A DNA stretch of 64,000 nt from Sulfitobacter sp. BSw21498 (lineage in GTDB: Bacteria; Pseudomonadota; Alphaproteobacteria; Rhodobacterales; Rhodobacteraceae): the NCBI RefSeq assembly GCF_006064855.1, contig NZ_CP040753.1, positions 2,708,001-2,772,000 of the forward strand, in the 5' to 3' direction. The number at the start of each line of letters is the position of its first letter. Position 1 is the first letter of the stretch. Made by a program: the position numbers and the translations under genes. Of the stretch, positions 1 through 7,303 are shown piece by piece. Under the pieces are notes generated by a model. That model saw nothing but the letters and a program-made list of their open reading frames with translations. It had not been told where the DNA came from and made no database searches.

Positions 1-153
1 AACGCGGTTCATCACATCGGTGACCAGAAACGCCAGCGGATAGGTGAACGCGCCCCATGTCAGCCATTGGCCAAACAGGAATTGAACAAGGATGTTGGAG
101 GCCACAACAATGGCGGCCATAGCAAGAATGCCGGGAAGATAGGTGCGTGTCAT
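1..153 (-). CDS. Queuosine precursor transporter, VUT/YhhQ family (partial, 5' part only)
   Basis: Only the first 51 codons lie in the window and the gene runs off the left edge. The N-terminus begins MTRTYLPGILAM and holds one hydrophobic segment (about residues 6-28) with a VVASNILVQ stretch, then a second that ends in TDVMNR. This pattern fits the VUT/YhhQ family of inner-membrane proteins, which import queuine or 7-deazaguanine precursors for tRNA queuosine modification. The family call comes from this short stretch alone. The gene lies 93 bases downstream of the phytase-like gene on the same strand, and that gap carries two look-alike hairpins. Confidence 0.75.
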   Translation of the reverse strand, partial: MTRTYLPGILAMAAIVVASNILVQFLFGQWLTWGAFTYPLAFLVTDVMNRV

Positions 154-191
154 ATTTGGAACCGTTTTGTGCAAGGGTGCGGCGACTTGGC

Positions 192-233
192 CTGCGGGGA
201 TCGCAGACAGTCATGCGTTGTAGGGATCGCATG
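192..233 (-). promoter_or_regulatory. Twin hairpins with a shared loop in the leader of the queuosine transporter gene
   Basis: Two perfect stem-loops lie in the gap before the transporter. Read on the minus strand, the first is CATGCG / CGCATG around a 10-base loop (plus coordinates 212-233). The second is CTGCG / CGCAG around a 5-base loop (192-206). Both loops open with ATCCC, so the nine bases TGCGATCCC occur twice. No U-tract follows, so neither looks like an intrinsic terminator. A repeated loop sequence suggests a protein- or RNA-binding leader; I do not recognise a known riboswitch consensus. Confidence 0.4.
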
Positions 234-246
234 CCATTCGCGCAAG

Positions 247-1143
247 CTATTGTGTGATCGTCAGTTCGATAACCTGGGTTTGCTGCACAGATAGGAAATT
301 ATCGTCTGAAATCATCGTCACACGCGTACGCCCGACACCATCGCGCCAAACGGTCAGCGCCTCGAGGTTGTCATACCGCGCAGGCAAGGTTTGCAACAAG
401 GTCACGGCGGAGGTCTGGTCGCCCGCCAGTTCGATCCGCCGCAATCGGGTGCGAAACCCCAGCGGGGTTACCGTTCGCTCAAGTAAATACAGCCGACCTT
501 CATCGTCGAAATCGGCACCGACAGGCACGAACGGGCTGTCTTTTTCAAGGTAGGCGGCAATGCTCCACGCGTCGTTTTGATACTTATACAGCGGTATTTG
601 ATTGCTGCGCGTATCCTCCGGCAGCGCGTACAGCGACCCTTCGGCATCCACCGCCAGTGCCTCGAAGCCAGCATTTTCCCTTAGCGATGCCCCTTGGGGC
701 GGGGCGATGATTTGCTGGGTCGTGCCATCGGCTAGATTTGTGCGCGCGATGCGGTGCTGCCCCTCGTAGCTGATAAAGATGCTGCCATCGGGCGCAATCG
801 CCAGCCCTTCGGCATCGGTATGGGGCCTGTCCATCACCGCACCGTTTTCATCACGCAAGGCAACCGAATGTATCACCTCTAAGCCCGTCAACGTGCCAAG
901 CGCATCCCGCGTCAGGTCGGCCACTATGATACGCCCGCGGTCGCTGATGACAGTCATTTGTTTGCCATCCGCGCGCATCTCGGCACCCGACAGGCCGCCG
1001 AACCAAGGGGCGTCGTTATCCCAATCCAGCTGCGTGTGATGCACAACGGGGCCATTTGCGCCCGCTGCAAGAGCAGCGGAGGCAAAGCCAAGGGCAAAGA
1101 GAATCTGTAGCAAGTTTAGTTCGAATCCAGCACAGATTGGCAC
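247..1143 (-). CDS. Secreted esterase-like activity of phytase family protein
   Basis: About 298 residues. A hydrophobic stretch near the N-terminus (ILFALGFASAALA) looks like a signal peptide, so the protein is probably periplasmic. The rest matches the phytase-like beta-propeller family: FGGLSGAEM near the start, ISDRGRII, a central HTDAEGLAIAPDG strand and YDNLEALTVW near the C-terminus. Substrate and reaction are unknown for most members. The start is uncertain: the GTG at 1143 lies inside the end of mepA, and a TTG at 1113 sits directly after the mepA stop. Neither has a strong ribosome-binding site, so translation is probably coupled to mepA. Confidence 0.75.
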   Translation of the reverse strand: MPICAGFELNLLQILFALGFASAALAAGANGPVVHHTQLDWDNDAPWFGGLSGAEMRADGKQMTVISDRGRIIVADLTRDALGTLTGLEVIHSVALRDENGAVMDRPHTDAEGLAIAPDGSIFISYEGQHRIARTNLADGTTQQIIAPPQGASLRENAGFEALAVDAEGSLYALPEDTRSNQIPLYKYQNDAWSIAAYLEKDSPFVPVGADFDDEGRLYLLERTVTPLGFRTRLRRIELAGDQTSAVTLLQTLPARYDNLEALTVWRDGVGRTRVTMISDDNFLSVQQTQVIELTITQ

Positions 1144-2051
1144 TGCGCAGGCAGATCAGCGAGCAACAGTTCACGTTTTGGCTTGCGCTTGGGGGCATTA
1201 GGGTTCGGTGGGGGCGGGTTCAGGATATTCGCCTGCCATTGACGTGCATCCGCGCAGCCGTCGCCTGCGGGGGGCGGATCCTGGTTAACGCAACCGGTTG
1301 CGCCTTTCGGGCAGCTCAGCCGGACGTGGAAATGATAGTGGTGCCCGTACCAAGGGCGAATTTTGCGCAGCCAGCTCCGGTCCCCCTTTTCATCGGCGCA
1401 CATCTGCACCTTGGCACCGGGGAACACGAAAATACGCGCAACACGCGGGTCGGATGCAGCGGCCTTGAGCACCTGATGGTGCTGCGGCGTCCAGCTGCTG
1501 TTCACATAGGCACCGCTAGCGCGGCGCATCGAGATGGACGAAATGTTTTCACGCTGCGACCGGCTAAGCGACAGAGATTTAGGCGGGAGCATCCATATAT
1601 CCGCGTCCAAACCCATCTGGTGACTGGCGTGCCCGGTCAGCATCGGCCCGCCACGCGGCTGGCTGATATCACCGACATAGATTCCTTTCCAACCGGGTTG
1701 CTGCGCTGCCTTTGCGCTAAGCTGTTTGATGTAATCGATCATCTCTGGGTGGCCCCAGTTGCGGTTGCGCGACAGGCGCATCGCTTGCCAGGTTGGCCCC
1801 GTGTCGGCCAGCTGCTGCCCCCCTGCGACGCAGCCCTTGGCATAGCTGCCATAGGCGGCGGAAGACTGCCGAGAGCCATCGGATTTCGCGCCGAAAAGCT
1901 TCTTTGCTTGAATGTTGCTGCGCGCACCACCCGACGATCCGATGGTTGGCAGGATTTTGGATGCCTCTGCATTCGGCTTGGACGAAGACCCGCCGCAAGC
2001 CGCCAGGGCAAGGGCCAGCACGGTACAAGTGAGGAATCGGGACAGGATCAT
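1116..2051 (-). CDS. mepA: Penicillin-insensitive murein endopeptidase (peptidase M74)
   Basis: 311 residues with a lipoprotein-type signal (LALALAACGG), so a membrane-anchored periplasmic enzyme is likely. MepA cleaves D-alanyl-meso-diaminopimelyl cross-links in peptidoglycan. The metal-site signatures are visible: GHASHQMGLDAD at about residues 139-150 and GHHYHFHVRL near residue 235, both as in the LAS metallopeptidase fold. The C-terminus has a proline- and basic-rich tail (PPPPNPNAPKRKPKRE). The ATG overlaps the stop of the upstream MFS gene (ATGA), and the downstream phytase-like gene overlaps or abuts its end, so three genes appear to be co-translated. Confidence 0.92.
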   Translation of the reverse strand: MILSRFLTCTVLALALAACGGSSSKPNAEASKILPTIGSSGGARSNIQAKKLFGAKSDGSRQSSAAYGSYAKGCVAGGQQLADTGPTWQAMRLSRNRNWGHPEMIDYIKQLSAKAAQQPGWKGIYVGDISQPRGGPMLTGHASHQMGLDADIWMLPPKSLSLSRSQRENISSISMRRASGAYVNSSWTPQHHQVLKAAASDPRVARIFVFPGAKVQMCADEKGDRSWLRKIRPWYGHHYHFHVRLSCPKGATGCVNQDPPPAGDGCADARQWQANILNPPPPNPNAPKRKPKRELLLADLPAQCQSVLDSN

Positions 2052-3421
2052 TTGGCGAAATCTCCGTTGGGTTTTACCCAGATTAACAGAACCAGACCGA
2101 TGATGAACAGCCCCACAACGGGGGCGATCCCGATCCGCTGGTTGCCCGACAGGTCGCTGGCGACAGCGATCAAAGCCGGTGCCAAAAACGATGTAGCTTT
2201 GCCCGACAATGCGTAAAGGCCAAATGCCTCGGTCATGCGATCAGGGTTGCCCTGACGGGTCAACATATTGCGCGACGAGGCCTGCAACGCCCCCCCCGCT
2301 GCACCGATCAGCGCACCGGCGATGTAAAAGGCGATGTCGGGCACAGCAGACCCTTCGGCCAGCGCGACGCCCATAATTGAGCCAGGGGTCAGCGAGATAA
2401 TCAGCACAGCCGTGGCGATCAGGATCAGACAGCAGGTCACGATAACGGGCATCGGCCCAATCGCGCGATCCACACGCCCCCCGACCCAAGAGAACACCGC
2501 GCCGGAAATCGCCGCGAGTATCCCAAAGACCCCGATATCAATAATGCTCCAGTTCAAGACACCAAGCGCATATATCCCACCGAACGTGTACATTCCGTTA
2601 AGGGCATCGCGATAAAACATCGATGACCCCAGATAGGCCAGAAGCGAAGGATGGCGCGGCAGGTTCTTGAGCGTGACCCGAAGATCCGCCAACCCTTTGC
2701 CCACCCGGTACCGCGCGGCACCTTTTACAGGCGTATCGCGCACATACAAAAAGAAAGGGATCATGAAAACGGCGTACCAGATCGCCGTTAACGGGCCGAC
2801 AATGCGGGTGTCAGCCTTGGTCGCCGGATCAAGCCCGAACAGCGGGTTTAGCCCTGCCATCGTGCGCCCCGTGCTGCCTGCCTGAAAAAGCGCGATCATC
2901 ACGATCAGCGCCAGAACACCGCCGACATAGCCAAACGCCCAGCCCGACCCCGACAGCCGCCCGCGTTCGCCGGGATCGGGGTGCAGTTCGGGCAGGTAAG
3001 AGTTGGTAAAAATCGTCGCGAACTCCATCCCGATCAGGCCGATGCCGAAAAAGAACAACGCCCAAACAACCGAGAAATCCTGCGGTGCCGTCCACCAAAG
3101 CCCGCCCGATCCCACGACATACAGTGCAGAAAATAGCCATATCCACGGCATCCGCTTGCCCGTTGAATCCGCAACCGCCCCGAGCGTCGGTGCCAAGATC
3201 GCAATAAGGATGCCCGCAGCCGTCAGGCCATACCCCCAATAGGCTTGCGCCTGCGCCTTGGCGGCCTCGAGCGCCATACCACCCTCGACCAGATTTGCCG
3301 TCGCCGTTTGGGCGAAATAGGGGCCGAAAATGAACGTCAAAAGGAGCGTGTTGTAGGGCTGGCTGGCCCAGTCAAAGAAGTACCAGCCCCAGATCTTCTT
3401 TCGCGCTGATGTGGCTGCCAT
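2048..3421 (-). CDS. MFS transporter, UMF1 family (Atg22-like)
   Basis: 457 residues with about 11-12 hydrophobic segments. The N-terminus (KKIWGWYFFDWASQPYNTLLL) is the hallmark of the UMF1/Atg22-like major facilitator family, whose fungal members export amino acids from the vacuole; bacterial substrates are not established. I chose the ATG at 3421 because AGGAGAG lies seven bases upstream. The frame is open 18 codons further, but that extension is polar and lacks a ribosome-binding site. First gene of an operon with mepA. Confidence 0.85.
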   Translation of the reverse strand: MAATSARKKIWGWYFFDWASQPYNTLLLTFIFGPYFAQTATANLVEGGMALEAAKAQAQAYWGYGLTAAGILIAILAPTLGAVADSTGKRMPWIWLFSALYVVGSGGLWWTAPQDFSVVWALFFFGIGLIGMEFATIFTNSYLPELHPDPGERGRLSGSGWAFGYVGGVLALIVMIALFQAGSTGRTMAGLNPLFGLDPATKADTRIVGPLTAIWYAVFMIPFFLYVRDTPVKGAARYRVGKGLADLRVTLKNLPRHPSLLAYLGSSMFYRDALNGMYTFGGIYALGVLNWSIIDIGVFGILAAISGAVFSWVGGRVDRAIGPMPVIVTCCLILIATAVLIISLTPGSIMGVALAEGSAVPDIAFYIAGALIGAAGGALQASSRNMLTRQGNPDRMTEAFGLYALSGKATSFLAPALIAVASDLSGNQRIGIAPVVGLFIIGLVLLIWVKPNGDFAK

Positions 3422-3616
3422 GACTGCTCTCTCCTGTTTCAAGCGACGGTAGTGCAGCAACAGGGCGCGACGCAAGTCTGCGAATGGCTCTCCCGCGTAG
3501 CGGGAAGGGCGTTTTGATATGTCCTATGACATTCGAACAGGGTCGCTTTTTAAAAACCTTTTGTCTAAAGAAGATCAAGAACAATGCCCCGTTAAGATAT
3601 TTTTAGGAGACCCTAT

Positions 3617-3949
3617 ATGGCGATGATCCGGCTTCTCTATTTCAGCACCGCAGTTCCATCCGTTTCCAAAGCCGATGTCGCAGAAATATTTACCATCGCA
3701 GTGTGTGAAAACGAAAAGCACAGCGTCACGGGGGCCTTGGCATATAACGGGCGCAACTTCTGTCAGGTGCTGGAAGGTGAAGAAGCTGACGTACACCGGT
3801 TGATCGAAAATATTCGCAATGACGCGCGGCACAGCGGCTTTAAAATCCTCGATGAAAAACAGATCGAGACCCGGCATTTCGCCGATTGGTCGATGCTTAA
3901 AGTCGACAGTCTTGATTTCTCTGTCGTCATCAACGCGATGCAAGCGTAA
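3617..3949 (+). CDS. Short BLUF-domain blue-light photoreceptor
   Basis: 110 residues, essentially one BLUF domain with a short tail. The flavin-binding and photocycle residues known from AppA and BlrB can be placed: Tyr8 (LLYFS), Asn32 (ENEKHSVTG), Gln50 (FCQVLEGE), and Trp91/Met93 (DWSM). The domain should therefore bind FAD and undergo the normal light-induced hydrogen-bond switch. No output domain is present, so it must act through a partner, as short BLUF proteins do. AGGAGA sits seven bases before the ATG. It is divergent from the UMF1 transporter and alone on its strand. Confidence 0.92.
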   Translation: MAMIRLLYFSTAVPSVSKADVAEIFTIAVCENEKHSVTGALAYNGRNFCQVLEGEEADVHRLIENIRNDARHSGFKILDEKQIETRHFADWSMLKVDSLDFSVVINAMQA

Positions 3950-4051
3950 AATAATGCGAATTCGACAAGGGCGGCGGGGCTAAAGCCGCGCTGCTCTTGT
4001 TCTTTGGCGCGGGCGCACATACCTTCGCGCTGTGCAACGAAAGGCCCCCCT

Positions 4052-4339
4052 ATGACATCCCTTTTTCAGATCCTGATGCTCGTGCTGAACATCGTTTGGT
4101 TCATCATCATCGCGCATGTCATCATGAGCTGGCTGATTAATTTTCAAGTCTTAAACCTTCGTCAACCTTTGGTGGCGCAAGTTTGGGACGGGCTCAATCG
4201 CTTGCTGGAGCCTGTCTATAGCCGCGTCCGCAGCATTCTGCCGCAGATGGGCGGGCTTGACCTCGCGCCGTTGGTCGTCCTGATCGCGGTCGCTGTTCTG
4301 CGTATCCTGCTTATCAACAACGCTGCAATGTTCTACTAA
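4052..4339 (+). CDS. YggT family integral membrane protein
   Basis: 95 residues with two membrane spans: a long N-terminal one (about residues 3-27, with IIAHVIMSWLI) and a C-terminal one (about residues 73-92). Between them lies the conserved segment with LNRLLEPVYSRVRSILPQMGGLDLAPL. This is the YggT/YCF19 family. Members have been linked to cell envelope and division functions, but no biochemical role is assigned. The start at 4052 was chosen because the homologous part begins here (MTSLFQILM) and GAAAGG lies upstream. The 109 bases to recQ hold a 7-base-pair hairpin (4363-4385) without a U-tract. Confidence 0.85.
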   Translation: MTSLFQILMLVLNIVWFIIIAHVIMSWLINFQVLNLRQPLVAQVWDGLNRLLEPVYSRVRSILPQMGGLDLAPLVVLIAVAVLRILLINNAAMFY

Positions 4340-4448
4340 TCGGGCATCTTCTGGGGCCTTGGCCCTGCCGGACGCACGGGCAGGGATTGTCCCCCGCCCG
4401 CGACTATGAGATTCTGCATGCTGCAGGTTAGATACAGTTGGGTTTTTC

Positions 4449-6494
4449 ATGTCAGGCGCTGCCACGCTACTTCGTGATGTCTTTGGGTTCGACGGGTTCC
4501 GTCCTGGTCAACAAGAGATCGTAGAGGCCGTTACCGCCGGTGAAAACACGCTGGCGATCATGCCCACCGGGGGCGGTAAGTCCCTGTGTTTCCAGATGCC
4601 TGCGTTGCTGCGGGATGGGGTGACGGTCGTTATATCTCCGCTTATTGCGTTGATGCGTGATCAGGTCCGCGCCTTGCAAGAGCTTGGCGTGGGGGCCGGG
4701 GCGCTGACCTCGGGTAACACGCCCGAAGAAACCGATGCCGTGTGGGAAGGGCTCGAAGCGGGCACGCTCAAGCTATTGTATATGGCACCCGAACGGCTCG
4801 CCGCGGGGTCAGTCACCGGCATGTTAAAGCGTGTCGGCGTGTCATTGATCGCTGTGGATGAGGCGCATTGCGTCAGCCAGTGGGGCCATGATTTTCGCCC
4901 TGACTATTTGCGCATTGGTGAATTGCGACGCACGCTGGATGTGCCTCTGGCCGCCTTTACCGCGACGGCAGATGCCGAAACTCAAGCCGAGATCATCCAG
5001 AAGCTTTTTGACGGAGCCCCGCCACGCGCCTTCCTGCGCGGGTTCGACCGTCCCAATATCCATCTGGCTTTTGCTGCCAAAAACGGACCGCGCGCGCAGA
5101 TTTTGAACTTTGCCAGCGCGCGTAAGGGGCAGTCTGGCATCGTCTATTGCGGCACCCGTGCGAAAACCGAAGGGCTTGCCAAAGCGCTGCGCGATGACGG
5201 GCATCTGGCTCTGCATTATCACGGCGGGATGGAAGCAGACGACCGCCGCACGGCAGAACGCCGCTTCCAACAAGAAGACGGGCTGATCGTCGTGGCGACC
5301 GTGGCCTTTGGCATGGGGATCGACAAACCGGACATTCGGTGGGTCGCCCATGCCGATCTGCCCAAATCCATTGAAGCTTACTATCAGGAAATCGGACGCG
5401 CGGGCCGCGACGGTGCCCCGGCTGAAACGCTTACGCTGTTTGGTCCCGATGACATCCGTTTGCGGCGCAGCCAAATTGACGAAGGGCTGGCCCCGCCCGA
5501 ACGACGCGCGGCGGATCATGCCCGATTGAACGCCCTACTGGGGCTTGCCGAGGCGCTGGAATGTCGCCGCCTGAACCTGCTTAAATATTTTGACGAAAGC
5601 GACGTGAGTTGCGAAAATTGTGACCTCTGCGACTCGCCTGTGGAGGTGTTCGACGGCACCACGGCGGTACGCAAGGCGCTGTCGGCGATGCTGCGCACCG
5701 AGGAATGGTTCGGCGCGGGTCATTTGATCGACATCCTGCTTGGCAATGAAACTGACAAGATCCGCGAGCGCGGGCATAGCGACCTGCCGACGTATGGGGT
5801 GGGAAAGGAATATGACAAACGCGAATGGCAGGCCGTGTTCAGGCAGATGATGGGCCACGATCTCGTGCGCCCTGACGCTGCGCGCCACGGTGCGTTGCGG
5901 ATGACCGATGCCGCGCTGCCCATTCTACGCGGCGAGGCGTCTATCTCTCTGCGCCGCGACAGTATTCGTGCCGCCGCAGCGCAGCGCCGCCCCGCGGTAA
6001 AAGCAATGGTCAGCGACGAAGATGCGCCGCTGCTGTCGGCGCTCAAGGCCAAACGTCGGGGGCTCGCAGAGGCCGCGAAAGTGCCCGCATACATCATTTT
6101 CAATGACCGCACGCTGATCGAGATGGCCGAGAAACGGCCAGCGACATTGGACGCGATGGCGCGTATCGGCGGTGTTGGGGCGAAAAAGCTCGAGAACTTC
6201 GGCGATGCGTTTCTAGAGGTGATCAACGGCGCTGCGGCCGAAATGCACCCGACACGCCGCAAGCTGGCAGGGCGGGCCGCGGGGTCCGTCTTTGATCAGC
6301 TGCAAGAAGTCCAAACCACGCTGTCACGGGGCGCGGACGGCGGCGAAAAACCCCTGAGCTGCTCGACGTCGTTACTGGCGAAAGTGGCGCAACTTCATGC
6401 GCCGAACCTCGATGCAATAGAGCGTATCCTGGGCGAGAAACGAACCGAAAGGTTTGGCCCCGCATTTCTGGACGTCCTGCAGCAAGCGGGCTAG
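4449..6494 (+). CDS. recQ: ATP-dependent DNA helicase RecQ
   Basis: 681 residues with the full RecQ order. The DEAD-type helicase core has Walker A PTGGGKS at about residues 38-44 and VDEAHC near residue 137. The second helicase domain follows, with the QEIGRAGRDG motif VI. The RQC zinc site uses four cysteines (CRR ... CENCDLC, about residues 370-395). The C-terminal HRDC domain lies at about residues 515-595. The protein unwinds 3'-5' in recombination and fork repair. It is somewhat longer than E. coli RecQ because of a roughly 80-residue C-terminal extension after HRDC. yaaA follows 29 bases downstream and may be co-transcribed. Confidence 0.95.
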   Translation: MSGAATLLRDVFGFDGFRPGQQEIVEAVTAGENTLAIMPTGGGKSLCFQMPALLRDGVTVVISPLIALMRDQVRALQELGVGAGALTSGNTPEETDAVWEGLEAGTLKLLYMAPERLAAGSVTGMLKRVGVSLIAVDEAHCVSQWGHDFRPDYLRIGELRRTLDVPLAAFTATADAETQAEIIQKLFDGAPPRAFLRGFDRPNIHLAFAAKNGPRAQILNFASARKGQSGIVYCGTRAKTEGLAKALRDDGHLALHYHGGMEADDRRTAERRFQQEDGLIVVATVAFGMGIDKPDIRWVAHADLPKSIEAYYQEIGRAGRDGAPAETLTLFGPDDIRLRRSQIDEGLAPPERRAADHARLNALLGLAEALECRRLNLLKYFDESDVSCENCDLCDSPVEVFDGTTAVRKALSAMLRTEEWFGAGHLIDILLGNETDKIRERGHSDLPTYGVGKEYDKREWQAVFRQMMGHDLVRPDAARHGALRMTDAALPILRGEASISLRRDSIRAAAAQRRPAVKAMVSDEDAPLLSALKAKRRGLAEAAKVPAYIIFNDRTLIEMAEKRPATLDAMARIGGVGAKKLENFGDAFLEVINGAAAEMHPTRRKLAGRAAGSVFDQLQEVQTTLSRGADGGEKPLSCSTSLLAKVAQLHAPNLDAIERILGEKRTERFGPAFLDVLQQAG

Positions 6495-6523
6495 CTCTTG
6501 CCGCGACCAAATAAGGAAGACCT

Positions 6524-7303
6524 ATGCTGACCGTCATTTCGCCTGCCAAGAAAATGGACTGGACCCCCCGCACCGTCGAGATGACGGCGCCCGATTTGCA
6601 CGATGATGCCGTGGCTTTGGTCAAGGTGGCCCGCGCGCTGAGCGTTGGTGATTTGCAATCATTGATGCACCTGAGCGAAAAACTGGCCCAGCTGAACCGC
6701 GATCGTTTTGCCTCGTTCGAGGAAAACCCCACCCTTGATACTGTGCGTCCCGCTGCATTTGCCTTTGCCGGCGACACCTACCAAGGGCTCGAGGCGACAA
6801 GTTTGGACCCCGATGAAGTGAGCTATGCGCAGGATCATCTGCGAATACTGTCGGGGCTTTATGGCGTACTGCGCCCCTTGGATGCAATTCAGGCCTACCG
6901 GCTTGAAATGGGCAGCCGGTTGAAGACGCCGCAGGGTAAATCGCTGTACGAATACTGGGGCGCGCGTTTGTCCGATGCGTTGAACCAGCAGGCAGAGCAG
7001 ACCAACAGCAGGTTTCTGGTGAACTGCGCCAGTCAGGAATACTTTGGCGCGGTCGACCTGAAGGCGCTGGTCCCCGCTGTCGTGACGCCACAGTTCATGG
7101 AAGACAAATCTGACGGCAAAGGCCCGAAAATTGTCAGCTTCTACGCCAAGAAAGCGCGCGGCGCGATGGCGCGGTTCATTGTGCAGAACCGGCTTACCGA
7201 CTCGGATGCGATCAAGGATTTTGATATCGGCGGGTATGCTTGGAAGCCAGATCTGTCTACGCCGGAAAAACCCGTATTTGTGCGTCCCTATCCCACCAGC
7301 TGA
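6524..7303 (+). CDS. yaaA: Peroxide stress protein YaaA (DUF328)
   Basis: 259 residues, the normal length of the family. The start MLTVISPAKKMDW and the internal LSGLYGVLRPLDAIQAYRLEMG and LVNCASQEYF segments identify YaaA. In E. coli the protein lowers intracellular free iron during hydrogen peroxide stress and binds DNA; whether this member does so is inferred. AAGGA precedes the ATG at good spacing. Its last 16 bases overlap the end of the convergent histidine-kinase gene. Confidence 0.93.
   Translation: MLTVISPAKKMDWTPRTVEMTAPDLHDDAVALVKVARALSVGDLQSLMHLSEKLAQLNRDRFASFEENPTLDTVRPAAFAFAGDTYQGLEATSLDPDEVSYAQDHLRILSGLYGVLRPLDAIQAYRLEMGSRLKTPQGKSLYEYWGARLSDALNQQAEQTNSRFLVNCASQEYFGAVDLKALVPAVVTPQFMEDKSDGKGPKIVSFYAKKARGAMARFIVQNRLTDSDAIKDFDIGGYAWKPDLSTPEKPVFVRPYPTS

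Noticed and set aside
154..246. preQ1 riboswitch upstream of the queuosine transporter
   Set aside because: Hairpins are present, but the pseudoknot tail and conserved loop of the known preQ1 classes are not seen.
1056..2216. 386-codon plus-strand open frame opposite mepA
   Set aside because: It lies antisense to a well-supported M74 peptidase, has no recognisable motif and is rich in Arg/Pro as expected of a high-GC shadow frame.
3491..3505. TCCCGC-GTA-GCGGGA hairpin between the UMF1 and BLUF genes
   Set aside because: The stem is only six base pairs, has no U-tract and lies in a divergent promoter gap; too little to call a feature.
4363..4385. Hairpin after the YggT gene as a terminator
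   Set aside because: The 7-base-pair stem is followed by ATTGTCCCC, not a U-tract.
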